Shown here piece after piece: positions 11,665 to 23,639 of a stretch of 64,000 bases of DNA (within the stretch, counting starts at the first letter, position 1; each line of letters begins with the position of its first letter). The translations under genes were made by a program, and so were the position numbers. Source of the stretch: Plantago elongata (lineage: Eukaryota > Streptophyta > Magnoliopsida > Lamiales > Plantaginaceae); NCBI GenBank assembly GCA_036897095.1, contig JAYMSP010000084.1:26076-90075 (forward strand). The letters are read 5' to 3'. Below the pieces are notes generated by a model. It was not told where the DNA came from. It did no database searches and saw only the letters and a program-made list of their open reading frames with translations.

Positions 11665-14335
11665 TCACGCATTGGTCTTCAGTTTCCGGGTCTTTTGCTT
11701 CACAAAGAAACCTGATAGCATGCTCCTGCTTCGCAGAGGGGCACGAATCATCTCTTGTTGTACTGGATTGTCAAAAGATTTATACGGATTTAAGGGTTTG
11801 GAGTTGCCCGGAGATTCCTGCAGAAGAAAATTTATTAGCATCATGGTTAATTGGTTTTCATTTTGCATCAAGCAATTGTCTAGTCAAATATGATAGATAG
11901 TAGAAATTATATTATGTGTGCTGAAGAATTAAACTGAATATTCATTGTATTCCAAGTTGCTACATTTTTATGCAAGTTCAGCAAAGGATCTGCAACTAAT
12001 CATTACTTTTTCATCAGTGTTGTGACTTCATGGAATAACAGAGGTTTTTATATGGAGGTGGGTAACAAGTTTCAACAAGCTTATCCTTAGGTAAACTTTC
12101 CAACTAACTAATGTTTACAGTTCAACAATCCCAGAGACTGTACATCGGACAAATAGCCCCCGAAGAGGAAGATCAAACTTTCTCTCTTACCACGTACCAG
12201 TATTCACAAAACTGGAAACATGTTAAAAAATGTGTATGGTTCAATTGTGTGAGCTAATACAAATAAACACCACAAGAATAGGTAAATATGCAGGAAGAAA
12301 ATTCTGAGAATACCCGTCTTGTGACACCCAGGGTTTGCATAGCTACTCTTGAAGCTGGTGTCGATTTCATCCTCGGGAAATTTTCACCATCTAGCACATG
12401 CAGTGAGTTTTACGAAAGTGAGAAAGAACTTCTTAACTGTGAACACATATTTGAGTACAATTTGGACATTTCCATACCTAATGAGGCGAATTGACCTGTT
12501 ACTCTTCCATTTGCTTTTGTGTCCTCAGTGCTGCAAAATAGCAATTACAACTTCGTTTTTGCTCAAACCACTTGAAGCAGAACACGGATTACCTTATCAG
12601 AAAGGCGGACTAACCTCATAATACCACGTGGAGAGCCTTTCAAGGTCGACTTCGTTTCAGATGCCATATGCCATGAAAGAGTTTTTGCGGCTTGAGCGCC
12701 TATATCAAATGGGAAACGTTAGCTACTATATAAGCACATATGTGCTTCTATGTTGTATATATATGTATACATGTATATTTACTGGTCAATTTCAATATTC
12801 ACATTGAGGAAAATCAGCTACCTGAAGGGTATAGACGTCCTCTCACTTGTTGCCTAGGATCCGTCTGTATATGTGGGCTAAAATGTACCTTCTTGTTGAC
12901 AGAGTCTACATTGAGTGTAACAATACAAGAATAAGATGAGAGGTTCGGAAAGACATGAACATACTCAAGGAAAATCCTTTGGAAGCAAGATTAATCTTAC
13001 TCGGTAAAGTATAATGTTTGTGATGCTTCGGGATAATGGCTAATAGTTGCTGCTGCCTAAGACCTTCTTTATCCGTATATGTTTGACATGTCAGAAGTTG
13101 CTTCAACACAAATGTATGTTTCAGCCTCAATATGTGTCAATGATCCAAAAATCATATGTAGGTAACAAGAAAATCACCTGACTCAGACATGTAACTCTGA
13201 GATCCATTGATGAAATGTCCGATGTCTGTTGCTCCAGAATATCACTCAATTTGTAAGCGACAGTACCAAGATGGTCAACAGCATTGACCAGAGCTCGTAC
13301 TGCATAATCTTTCAAATTGTCGAGCACCCTAGCAATTAAAGACAGTTCATAAGTAAAACTTCAGTGGAGAGGCAAAACATAAGTATATCAGTGCACATCA
13401 TAGAACCCAGCAGCACCATAGGCACTCCATTTACTGACAGATGCAAAAACCACATTGCTGAGAATAGTTTGGCAGAAGCCTTACATTTGCTTCTGCTCAC
13501 TTTGAAGGTACGACTTTTCACAATACTCTGCCGCAGAATAGAGCTGCGGTCTAAGGTTCTTGAGTTCCTATACAGTAGTAATACGAAAAACAGATTCTTA
13601 ATCAACAAACCGGTATAGATCAGACACAACAAAAGTAACAACAGAGATATACTTAAACTGTGGTGGTAAATCATGAATAAATATCCTATTAATCGAAAAC
13701 ATGGAAGCTTTGAAGGAAATTGATGACAGGGAGTCAGCGACCAACCAAAAAGGAAACTTTGCACAATATTCATCTCCACAATCGAGAGACCGTCTTTAAC
13801 AAATGAGATCAAACTTAGAGCCCATTCTCCTATTAATTTTTACGAATTTCTAGCACATTAATCAATCAACAAATGCAAGACCACATCTATCTGCAAAATT
13901 AGCTTCCACGAATAGTTCGTACGATGCAAGTATCATACAACCAGAGACTACTAGTATTGTGCCACTGTGCTACAGTAGAATCATACTAGAACAAAAAACA
14001 ACAAAACATAACAAAACTTTCTGCATATCCTGTCTATATGCCATATCACTGAAACCAAAAATGAAAAAACTGATTCACCAAGACGACTAAAACACAAATG
14101 TCCCTCAATTCACCAATGAGATCAAGAACAATTAACAAACAAATCGAAAATCACACACAATTTAGTCAACTACAAGTCAACCAGCTAAACACAAACACCA
14201 CTACAGATCTGATCGAGAAGAAGCAAGAAGTTGAAAAAAAGAGCTACATTCATTCACCTGCAAGGCAGTAACGAAGCTCTTGCTTCTCTCCATGGAAGCC
14301 TCATCAAATGTCATGGTCTGATTCTCCACCTCCAT
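11665..14335 (-). CDS. ABIL1: ABI-like subunit of the SCAR/WAVE complex (287 aa)
   Basis: Abl-interactor-like proteins are part of the SCAR/WAVE complex that activates ARP2/3 and so drives actin branching and cell shape. I joined nine exons on the minus strand: 14335-14258, 13567-13485, 13328-13178, 13100-13001, 12905-12822, 12699-12615, 12530-12478, 12390-12314 and 11817-11665. All introns have GT..AG ends and the phases agree (864 nt in total). The product starts MEVENQTMTFDEASMERSKS. It carries the conserved helical block ELKNLRPQLYSAAEYCEKSY, then DNLKDYAVRALVNAVDHLG and LTCQTYTDKEGLRQQQLL. It ends with the family tail SMLSGFFVKQKTRKLK. Length agrees with Arabidopsis ABIL1 (about 300). 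Exons 7 and 8 (53 and 77 nt) are the least certain joins, but they restore the phase exactly. ABIL1 is my best family member; ABIL2-4 are longer. Confidence 0.9.
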
Positions 14336-16783
14336 AGAGCACATAAATGAGTCAATCAGCTCCAAGCAGCATGAATGCACAGAATGTCGAAATGAGCAGT
14401 AATTAGAGTACAGAGATTAATGAAGCGATGACAATAAATGGAGTAGTTAATAAGTTAAGTCCGTTGGATGAATTTGAATCTACGCAAGGAATAAAAGTGT
14501 GCGGGTGAAAGAGAAAGCGACGTCGTTCTGGCGATTAATTTGGGAAAGTTGGATTTTACAGACAGACTGTAGACTGGAAATGGAAAGGTTGCTCAACAAC
14601 TGTAGGTGATGATGGTGGGTCACACTTTTAGGATTTTATGGGGGACTAGTCATTTTCATGTGTTACTTGCCTTGCCTCGCTGCATTTATGCTTGGGGTGA
14701 TGGGGTGTTCTCGAACCAATTATGATTGTTACTAAATGCGTGATAGTATTTAAGTTGATGTCAAACGTGAAGTTAAAAATATTTTAAAATTTATCGATTA
14801 GAGATGAAGTTATTTTTTATATAGATTAGATGTTTATGTGTATCTAACATTAATATTGGTGGAACTAAACTAGAGGAACAAAACACCAAACTTTTATAGA
14901 GCAATATTCAATTTGATTGAATATTTGATTGGTTTGGCATATTTCCTACAAATTGTATTTGATTTGTTTGTACTTGAGTGTGCATATTTATTTGTTTTGG
15001 AATATTCAATTCGTTTTTATTTGAATACTTCAAAAACGATGTGTATTTAACTTAAATATAATTGAATATAGAAGGTATGTGTTGGAGAAAGATGAATTGT
15101 GTATGGTTGAATGGAGAGGTGAATATATACATGGATTTCTAACGGGGTATTTGGCATAACATCTGAATTCAGTTCAGTTGCATTTTTACGATAAAAAACC
15201 ACATAAAAACTCACGAATACAAATAATTCAACTCCATTTCTATATCAATTTTTTTTATGTGTAGATAACTTGATGATATCAAATATTTGTGCTCGTCAAG
15301 GGATTATGATGCAAAGTAAAACCTACTAGTCAAGAATTTTATGTGAATTCGATATGAAGGATTTTTCTAAACACACATCATTTTGTAGGCTAGCGGGAAG
15401 AATAAACGGCCTCCCAAACTAACATTTGATAAACTAACTTTTCAGATGAATTTACCTGCAATTTAAAGTTGCATTATGAAGGCCATTAATTAACTTTATG
15501 CAGAGGAGGATGAGTAGATGAGGCTGCTGCCAATCTTATCACAATCATTAGGTAATCTGATTCCAGCTACTCATGGTATCAAACATAATGGCCAGCGATA
15601 GTAATAATGTCCCAAGTTAGCTTTTTACAGAAACACAAAAACGAATTTAGAAGCTACAAATTAAGTATATTTGGGCTTACATGCCCCGATAACAAGTTAA
15701 ATAGTCAGTCCACCATAAGCAGGCCAACAACTTTCCACCAGTGCAAAATTTGTCATCATCAGGCCAACCAATTCTTATAAACAGTGGGCCGGTTTAAAAC
15801 TATGATAAAATCCACATTAAGGATGCTAAAAGGAATTCAGCATATGGGAATGTGGAATATCATTTATATTAATACTCAGAATATATAGAAACGAGAGGTC
15901 GGAAAGGAGTACAAGAGCACTTTCATATGGGACCACGTAGGGCTCAAATCGGGTTTACTCACATGTTACATAATTTACATAATAAGCATGGTAGACCCTA
16001 GATAAATTCAATCCATGTGCATATAATCATGGAGATGGTTAAGTATAACAGAATACATTTACAAAACCTAACACCTTATCGCCTAGTTCTAGTAAGAACT
16101 GGCCTACCAAACTGCTGGAATTTAATTGTCTCATGTTAAGACAGGCAGGTTTCACTACACAAGTTTCTTTCATTACAACATGAACGTTGAACGGATGCTC
16201 CATGCCATCTATTTCAACTTCCAACCAACCCTATAGCTACAATGACATAAAATGAAAAACTCATGTACAATGTTTCAGGTGATTGGTTAAGTTACAGAAG
16301 AGCCAAACAGAATAGAAATAACATATTCTTGAGGGGTTTAGCTAGTCTTGCCCTTTCGAAACCAGTTCGAACGAGAAGTAAATCAACAGAGATTATGTAT
16401 CAACAGACATGAGCAGCACATCCTAATCTACCAGACAGTTGTCAATATAGGTCTAAACAAGAAGTGGATCCTGCTAGAAAAGAGAGAGCAACCATTCATG
16501 TTCAACATTGCCTAAACTAGAACACGAACCAAACGAATTTATAAGTCCAGCTATTCATATATGAAAGGAAGATATGTTATGCAAAATGTAAACCCCTCAC
16601 AGAGGCTGCTGGCTCTCATAGGAGCTAAAACAACAATGTCGAATAGCGACGAACATGATGAAACACAGAAAAGCTACTTACAAAGTCCAAATCCTAAACT
16701 AACCAAACATTAGTAAGAGAAAAAATAAATAAAAATTTCCTTCCAGGATTATCAGATTACCATATCTCTGCCAATACTCTCCT
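14336..16783. other. Intergenic: ABIL promoter side and desaturase 3' flank
   Basis: The first ~250 bp above 14336 should hold the ABIL 5' UTR and promoter, and the last few hundred bp the 3' UTR of the desaturase gene, also on the minus strand. A 61-codon minus frame at 16039-16224 shows no family signature. Otherwise the stretch is AT-rich, and I see no clear repeat or RNA gene. Confidence 0.5.
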
Positions 16784-18139
16784 TCATCCATGTGTGTTCA
16801 TAGCTTCCCAGACCAAATTCTTAGGGACGGGGGACGATAAATCCCTAGCCTCCATCGCAGCAGTCCTAAGAGTCCTAAGCGTCCACCTATTCGCCTCAAA
16901 GAAGGACAAACTTATGTAAGGCAAGTTATGCTTCTTACACAAGGCTTGCACCAAAGGCGAAATCTTCCTCAACTGGCACCTAGGCAACCTAGGGAACAAA
17001 TGATGCTCCAACTGAAACTGCAATCCACCGAAAAACCAATCCATCCACGAAGAACACGAGATATCGATCGTCCCAGCCGTCTGTTTCTCAAACCAATCGT
17101 TCCCTTTCGGCGCCCCAACATACACACTAGCCGCAAAATGGTTCAAGGTAAACTGAACATGCTGAATCGAACAAGCAGTAAAGCTAGCCAACACAAACAA
17201 CACTCTCTCGGTCCAATTCGGCAAGCACGAAACTAGCAAAGGAAACCAAGTCCAGAACACCATAATCCCCAATATGTTCAACGCTCTATCGGGCACTTTT
17301 CGACCCGAGAACAACAGTAAGAACGTTTGCACATACAGATTAACTCTAGCACCAATCATAACAGGGTAATACGTAAAATGCTGGTAACTAACAAAGAATC
17401 TCGATAACGAGTCGAAAGTAAGCTCTCTACCGTAAAACACCGATGGAATCGACTTGAAGAACCTATTCGACACCGCGAAAACCGGCAAATGCTGAAGATC
17501 CGGATCGTAATCGAGACTATTGCAAGCCACATGGTGAGCATTGTGAGTCCATTTCCACCAAGCAATGCTAATACCTGTCAAACAATTACCCGTCAGGATC
17601 TGGCACAGCTTGTTGAACCCACGAGTCTTCATTATCTGGTAATGACCCGAATCGTGACCCAAATAAGCCACCTGGATCCACGAAAACCCTAACAATCCAC
17701 CACAGAGAAGATGAAGCATCACTCCCTCACAAAACAGCACACCATAGAAACAAGCGAACAGCATCATTGTAACAAAGCAAAGCGAGTAGATCGTCCCGTG
17801 ACCTTTCTTCTCGAACAAGCCAGATTTGTTAAACTGAGCTACGAGAGATCTGTAATCCTTAGAAACATCCGAAACGACGAAATCCTCGAGGTAGAAGCCG
17901 GTGAAGTAATTGTCGAGATACTTCCAGGCGGTGCCCGGATGGAAGGCGATGAAGGCGTCGGTGACGTCCTGGCCAGATAGATTGAGGAGGAGGATGTCTC
18001 CACCAGGGTGAATTTTGGCCCATTCTGTGACATTGTAGACCTTCCCTTGAATTGAGAGCCAGAGGTCGTCTAGCTTGGTGTGTTTCTTGAGCTCATCGGA
18101 GGTGATGTAGGTCTTCTTGGCAGTGGTATCTGCTGCCAT
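16784..18139 (-). CDS. SLD1: Sphingolipid delta-8 (E/Z) desaturase, cytochrome b5 fusion (451 aa)
   Basis: This ER membrane enzyme introduces the delta-8 double bond into the long-chain base of sphingolipids (glucosylceramides, GIPCs). An N-terminal cytochrome b5 domain has the heme motif HPGGD (residues 44-48), with the second heme His near residue 67 (AFHPG). A desaturase domain follows with three histidine boxes: HDSGH (162-166), HNAHH (199-203) and QLEHH (376-380). Glutamine in place of the first His of box three is typical of b5-fusion front-end desaturases. Hydrophobic segments lie at about 117-160, 290-325 and elsewhere. Length matches the family (about 449). The gene is intronless, as usual for plant SLD genes. 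I chose the ATG at 18139 (MAADTTAKK) because it matches the family start; an in-frame ATG at 18169 would add ten residues. All catalytic residues that I can check are intact. Confidence 0.95.
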   Translation of the reverse strand: MAADTTAKKTYITSDELKKHTKLDDLWLSIQGKVYNVTEWAKIHPGGDILLLNLSGQDVTDAFIAFHPGTAWKYLDNYFTGFYLEDFVVSDVSKDYRSLVAQFNKSGLFEKKGHGTIYSLCFVTMMLFACFYGVLFCEGVMLHLLCGGLLGFSWIQVAYLGHDSGHYQIMKTRGFNKLCQILTGNCLTGISIAWWKWTHNAHHVACNSLDYDPDLQHLPVFAVSNRFFKSIPSVFYGRELTFDSLSRFFVSYQHFTYYPVMIGARVNLYVQTFLLLFSGRKVPDRALNILGIMVFWTWFPLLVSCLPNWTERVLFVLASFTACSIQHVQFTLNHFAASVYVGAPKGNDWFEKQTAGTIDISCSSWMDWFFGGLQFQLEHHLFPRLPRCQLRKISPLVQALCKKHNLPYISLSFFEANRWTLRTLRTAAMEARDLSSPVPKNLVWEAMNTHG

Positions 18140-19000
18140 TGTTGGGTGAAGATGAAGCGAAGGAAACAATGTGGATTGGAATTGAACGAACCAGATCCGA
18201 ATTTGGAGATCAGAGGAAAGGTAGGGTGAGGAAAGGGGAAATAATACAAACCCCTTTTAATTCTTGAAATTTGTGGTATTGGAGTAATCTTTTTGTGTGT
18301 GGGTATTTATTGGTTTTCTCCTTTTTGGGAGAGTGGATTTGTTTAAACTTATCGACTAAGTCTCATAAGATACGGTTAACTGAATATGATAATTCTTTAA
18401 CGTAAAATATAATATTATAATTGTAATAATTTAAAATGAACAAATTTATTATCAATACAATATCATTATACTCTAATAATTGAAAGTATAAATATTTATT
18501 TGAAAGAACATAATCGTAATTTATTTTTTATGAGTTGTCTCAATTTAGCACTCGATTAGAAATTAAATAGAAGACTCGTGGCGGTATGTATGGGAAATTT
18601 GAAAGTTTATTTTGGTAATTTAAAATTAAGGAAAGGGATGCGGTGGTGCAGAAGATATTTTAGGGTGTTTGTCGAGTTTCGGTCCACACAAGTGAACGCG
18701 CGATTGATGAGTTGTGCATCACACGTAGAAGGAGGAGGAGATAGTGGACTAGGGAAGAAGACGACTTGCAGGAGCTGAAATGTCGTTTCAGTTTTTGATT
18801 TTGTATTGGATTTCTTTTATATAATTAAATCAATTAATGATTAGTCATGGTTAATGGCGAGATACGCGCTAAACTAGTAGGGGTCCTTTTTTTGTCAAGT
18901 ATTTGGACTTTGTTGAAGTAATTAATTCCCTAATGCCATGGATTGTTCTCTTTCTACAAGTGTTAAGTGCATGTTGAACTAATTTTATTTTAGAAAATTA
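18140..19000. other. Desaturase upstream region, no gene seen
   Basis: The first ~200 bp should hold the desaturase 5' UTR and core promoter on the minus strand; I see no strong TATA box. The plus frame at 18578-18778 has no family likeness and is probably chance. Confidence 0.4.
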
Positions 19001-20511
19001 CATATAAAGTAAGTGACTTTATAAGAACTCTTTTAAAAAATTATTATATACGTGGTCAATTTATTTTTTGGAGTTCTAATTTTTCCACTCACAACATGAC
19101 TTTTTACGAAGTCCCCTCTTTTCTTTATCTCTTGCACAAATGAACCAATCTAATAAAGTTTTGTAAAAAATAACATTCTATTTTTTTAGTCCTAATTTCT
19201 TCCAACTACAATATGATTTTCTATTAATGTTCCTTCTTTCTTTTTCTCCAAGTCTCCCATACTTTTGTATATACGAAATTCATTTGTTCTTCATAGTTTC
19301 CAAATTTTTCTCTTCTTCTCTTGCAATTTTTCCTCTTGATCAGATTATTTCACCCGTTTTTTCTGTTTAAACTGTGTTTTTTTTACAATTATCACCATGA
19401 ATTTCATTGTCTCTCTCTCACGTTCAATGGTTTTAGACATACTTTTGGCATAAAACTTGGGTTTACCTTTTTTATTTTCTAGATATCGGTTGAAGTATTT
19501 AATTATGAGCACTCCCCTATTTTTACGTGTTTATGTTGAAACTACTATTGTTGACGGGAAAAATTAATAACCAAAATTTATACTTTTGAAATTAGCGAAA
19601 CCAACATTTGTGTTTCTAAAACTAAGTTTCTTATGAAACTAATTTTGAAACTAGATTTTTGTTGTTTTGAAACAAACTTCAGATTTTCTACCGTCAGTTA
19701 ATGTATCGGCATGACTATTGTCATTAAATGTATCCACATCACACACGTGTCCATTGATCTCTATCGCACTCAATCATTGCTCTATATCGCAGTCTACTAT
19801 CGTTTTTTATCGCCCACAACAACTACTTGTTATTTAAATTTAATTTTTTCGTTAATTTTTTTTAAAAATAATTAAACACATATTATATAATTTGAAAGAG
19901 AATTATAATCTTAAAAATTATAATTAGTCACAAATATTCACATTACTCAAAATTAAGGTTGATAAGTAATGAGAAAGAGGACAACATTCACATGAACCCT
20001 AAATTAAAATTCTCAGATTATTTTAAATAATTTAATTTTTATTACTGATTTATATTTTTTGTTACATTGGAGAACATTTTAATTCAATTTTAATTTTTGG
20101 TTTTTTAAAGATTTTAATTTTGTTAATTGCGATATTGAATATATGAAGAATATTTTTTTAATGATATTTAAAAAAATATTTTAAATATATTAAGCGAGGT
20201 AGGTGGTTAGAGCAACACGTAGTGCAACACCTCATGTAACACGAACGACATTCTATGGCAACATTTAGTGCAAAAGGTAGGAAATAATTTAATCTCAACC
20301 GTTGAAGTTCTAATCCAATGGATTAAAATAATTGACTAACGTTAGTCAAGACAATACCATGACTGACGATAGAAGGTCCCAACTAACTTTCATGTTTTTG
20401 AAACTAGCTTTTGTGAACATGAAACTAGATTTTTTTTTAATTCTGAAACTAGCTTTATGAGTTCCTAAAACTAACGTTTGTGTTTTTTAAACTAGCTTTT
20501 GTGAACAGAAA

Positions 20512-21282
20512 TGTTAAACACAGGATGACTTTTACTAAAGGCAGGACGCTACTTTTACATATTATAAATAATACCGCTATTATACTAATTTATAAAATAG
20601 TCCAATAATTTTTTTAAAAAATACTTTTTTTCTTAAAAAATATCAAAATAAATTTATTCGAGTTAGATCATCTGCCGAACGAAAAAACACGAAGAAATTG
20701 AAGAACACGAAGATCGAAAAAATCAAAGAATACGATCAAACCAACACCACCGGAGCAAGAACAACTCTGTATCGGAGTTGGGAAGCTCCGCCCAGATCTA
20801 GGCGGAGCTGTACAAAGCTCCATATCGGATCTTAAAAAAAGCTCTGATCGGAGTTTGAAGAGCTTTGTGCTCCGATCGGAGCTTGGTCCTGATCTGACCA
20901 GTGGTCAAATTCGGTTCAATTTAGTGTAATTGTTTTTTTTAATTTTTTTACTTTTTTTTAAAAATTTATTTGTATAAAGTTGGTTAATTTAATTACACTA
21001 AACAATTAAATAATTATTAAGGACTATGAATATGAATTATAAGAATATATAAAAATCTCAAATTCATCATTATTCATAAAGTATGAATAATAATTTTATA
21101 ATATTAATTTTCGTTACGTTATGGTATCATAGTGTATATACGTTCATATATTTTCGATGATGTGATAATTTGATAAATTTTACGAAAAATGGGACTAATT
21201 CTATATTTATATAATTTGAAGGGTCATTTGTAATATATAAAAATGTGTCCTACGTTTAGTAAAAACGGTTATGCGTTTAACA
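20512..21282. mobile_element. Nested TIR element (about 770 bp)
   Basis: The left end starts TGTTAAACACAGGATGAC and runs through TTTTACTAAAGGCAGGAC. The right end, reverse-complemented, reads TGTTAAACGCATAACCG and TTTTACTAAACGTAGGAC. The inverted ends match for about 60 bp. The element interrupts the GAAACTAG repeat field, so it inserted later. Its interior carries GC-richer palindromes at 20784-20809 and 20869-20882. There is no coding capacity. I did not find a target duplication. Confidence 0.65.
20784..20882. repeat. Palindromes inside the nested element
   Basis: AGCTCCGCC (20784-20792) pairs perfectly with GGCGGAGCT (20801-20809) across 8 nt. GCTCCGATCGGAGC (20869-20882) is a perfect 14-bp palindrome. 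Related AGCTC/GATCGGAG strings lie between them. Confidence 0.85.
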
Positions 21283-21890
21283 ATCCATTTTGTAAACATG
21301 AAACTAGCTTTTTGTTGTTCTGAAACATAGCAGTTAGTTTCAAACATTTTTGTACTAGCTAGTTTCAGGATTTTTGTGAAAATGAAATTAGGTTTTTTTT
21401 CCAGAAACTAATACAAAATATATGAAACTAGGTTTTGTGATTTTGAAACTAGTTTTTGTGTTATTGAAACTTGCTTTTGTGAATATGAAACTAATACAAA
21501 AGATCATGAAATTAGGTTTGTGAATCTGAACTAGCTTTTGTGACATGAAACTAATTTTTGTGAGCATGAAGCTAGGTTTTTGTTATTTTGAAACTAGCTT
21601 TTGTGAATATGAAACTAATACAAAATAACATGAAAATCTAGGTTTGTGATTTTGAAACTAGTTTTTGTGTTATTGAAACTAGTTTTTATGAATCTGAAAT
21701 TAATTTTTGTTGCTCTTAAACTAGCTTTTGCAATACAAAACTAATACAAAAGATCATGAAATTAGGTTTTGTGAATCTGACTAGCTTTTGTGAATATAAA
21801 ACTAATACAAAATATCATAAAACTAGCTTTAATCATCATGAAACTCGCTTAATAAACATGAAATTAGTACTTTTCTTTTGTTGAAACTAG

Positions 21891-22880
21891 CATTGTAGTC
21901 CCGATTTACGCTTAATTAGGGTTTAGGATTTATGTATTCTTCCTCAACCCTAAACCCTAATTAAGACTGTAGCCCCCAAGGGTCTTTTCAAATTTAGTGG
22001 TGTTTTAGTGTTCACAATTCCATTTAGGGTTTTAGAACTATGAAACTAGGTTTTGAGTCCATGAAACTAGCTTGTGTGAGTATGAAACTAGGGTTTATAC
22101 CAATGAAACTTACATTAATTATCATGAAACTAGCTCAATGAACCTGAAACTAATACTTTTCTTTTGGTGAAACTAGCATTGTAGCCCCGAGAAACGGTCT
22201 TAATTAGGTTTTAATGTTTAGAACCCTAAACTCTAATTAAGACCGTAGCTCCCGGGAAAGAGTTTTCAAATCCAGTGGTTTTTTAGGGTTCACCATTCCC
22301 TTTAGTGTTTTAGAACTATGAAACTAGGTTTTGAGTCTATGAAACTAACTTGTGTGGGCATGAAACTAGGTTTTATACCCATGATACTAGTTTTAATCAT
22401 CATGAAACTAGTTCAATAAACCTTAAACTAGTACTTTTCTTTTGCTGAAACTAGCATTGTAGTCTCGAGAAATGTTTAATTAGGGTTTAGGGTTTTCACC
22501 CGTCCTCAACCCTAAACTCTAATTAAGATTGAGCTTCCAGAGTGAGTTTTTTCAAATTCAGTATTTTTTTTGGGTTCACAATTCCCTTTAGGGTTTTAGA
22601 ACTATGAAACTAGGTTTTGAGTTCATGAAACTAGCTTGTGTGGGCATGAAACTGGGTTAATACCCATGAAACTAGTATTAATCATCATGAAACTAGCTTT
22701 AATTATCAAAAAACTAGCTTAATGAACCTGAAACTAGTACTTTTATTTTGCTGAAACTAGCATTGTAGTCCCGAAAAATGCTTAATTAGGGTTTAGGGTT
22801 GAGGACGGGTACATGGCGGTCTCCCTGTACCCGTCCTCAACCCTAAATCATAATTAAGACCATATCCGGAGGGAGTTTTC
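21891..22880 (+). repeat. Tandem array of four units of about 290 bp with internal hairpins
   Basis: The landmark CATTGTAG follows GAAACTAG at 21891, 22177, 22455 and 22761, giving periods of 286, 278 and 306 bp. Each unit then holds an inverted pair around AATTAGGGTTTAG and CTAAACCCTAATTA, and a stretch ending CCCTTTAGGGTTTTAGAACT or similar. The inverted pair resembles telomere-repeat boxes (AAACCCTAA), but it is part of the unit, not a telomere tract. Confidence 0.8.
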
Positions 22881-23639
22881 AAATTCACTGATTTTTTTAA
22901 GGTTCACAATTCCTTTTAGGATTTAAAACTATGAAACTAGATTTTTGAGTCAAAGAAATTAACTTCAATTCACGTTAAACTAATAAATGTTGTGTGACGG
23001 TACTTCAAACTAACTTTAGTGTTTTTGAAACTAGCTTTTGTATCCATGAAATTAGGATTTGTGGTTCTGAAATTAGTTTTTGCAGACATGAAACTAGTTT
23101 TTGTGAACATAAAATTAGATTTTTATAGTTCTGAAACTAGTTGTATAAATGATGCTGAAACTAGTACAAATGATGATGAAGCTATTAAGTTTTATAGAAA
23201 AGTATATAAAGATGCCACTTTATGTAGTAGGATTACATATAAGACCTCTTTCAAAAAACTATTAAAATTACAGGAAAAAAGAGTGAAAGAATCTGACCGA
23301 GAGAGAGAAATGTGAGGGAAGAATAAAAAAATCTAAAAATAATAAAGAACAAATGAATTTCATATATACAGAAGTATGGTAGACTTGGAGAAAAAAATGA
23401 TGAACATTAATAAAAAATCATGTTTTTGCTGGAAGAAATTAGGACTAAAAAAAATAAAATGACTTTATTTGCAAGACCTTTTTAAATTAGTTTTTTTGTG
23501 CAAGAGATAAAGGAAGAAGGAGCATTTATGAAAAATTATATTGTGATTGAAAAAATATTAATGATCCAAAAAATAAATTCAACTTACATATAATTATTTT
23601 AAAAATTCATCATTATATATAAAATTCTTGGGAAGTATA

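Larger units (their letters stand above)
19580..23170 (+). repeat. Degenerate short-repeat field, core ATGAAACTAG(G/C)TTTTG
   Basis: Dozens of copies of GAAACTAG followed by T-rich spacer (often TTTTGTG plus A or T) occur in the same orientation. They cluster at 19580-19690, 20390-20510, 21290-21890, 22040-22160, 22310-22460, 22600-22760 and 22920-23170. Spacing runs from about 18 to 40 bp. Open frames here are by-products of the repeat. Confidence 0.85.
19010..23635. mobile_element. Long-TIR DNA element (MULE-like), about 4.6 kb
   Basis: The left arm (about 19015-19370) and the right arm (about 23270-23630) are inverted copies of about 350 bp. Shared blocks include TTTATTTTTTGGA, TTTATCTCTTGCACAAA, TTTTTAGTCCTAATTTCTTCCA, TCTCCAAGTCT and GAAATTCATTTGTTCTT. 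Each is found on the left and reverse-complemented on the right. The interior has no transposase. It is filled with direct repeats of GAAACTAG and a ~290 bp tandem array, with another element nested inside. Long TIRs around non-coding or captured DNA fit non-autonomous Mutator-like elements. I could not define a 9-bp target duplication because the outer ends are diverged. Confidence 0.7.

Noticed and set aside
16928-17236. 102-codon plus-strand frame inside the desaturase gene
   Set aside because: It is an antisense shadow of an intact, family-typical desaturase frame.
22781-22857. Calling the hairpin a microRNA gene
   Set aside because: The stem is good, but there is no sequence evidence of expression, and it sits in a transposon-like repeat. 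It is kept as a finding only.
21891-22880. AAACCCTAA boxes read as interstitial telomere DNA
   Set aside because: The boxes are single copies inside a longer tandem unit and occur in inverted pairs. There is no run of telomere repeats.
19010-23635. CRISPR-like array or prokaryotic insert in the repeat field
   Set aside because: Repeats are degenerate, spacers are not unique and of irregular length, and there are no cas genes. The host is a plant nuclear genome.
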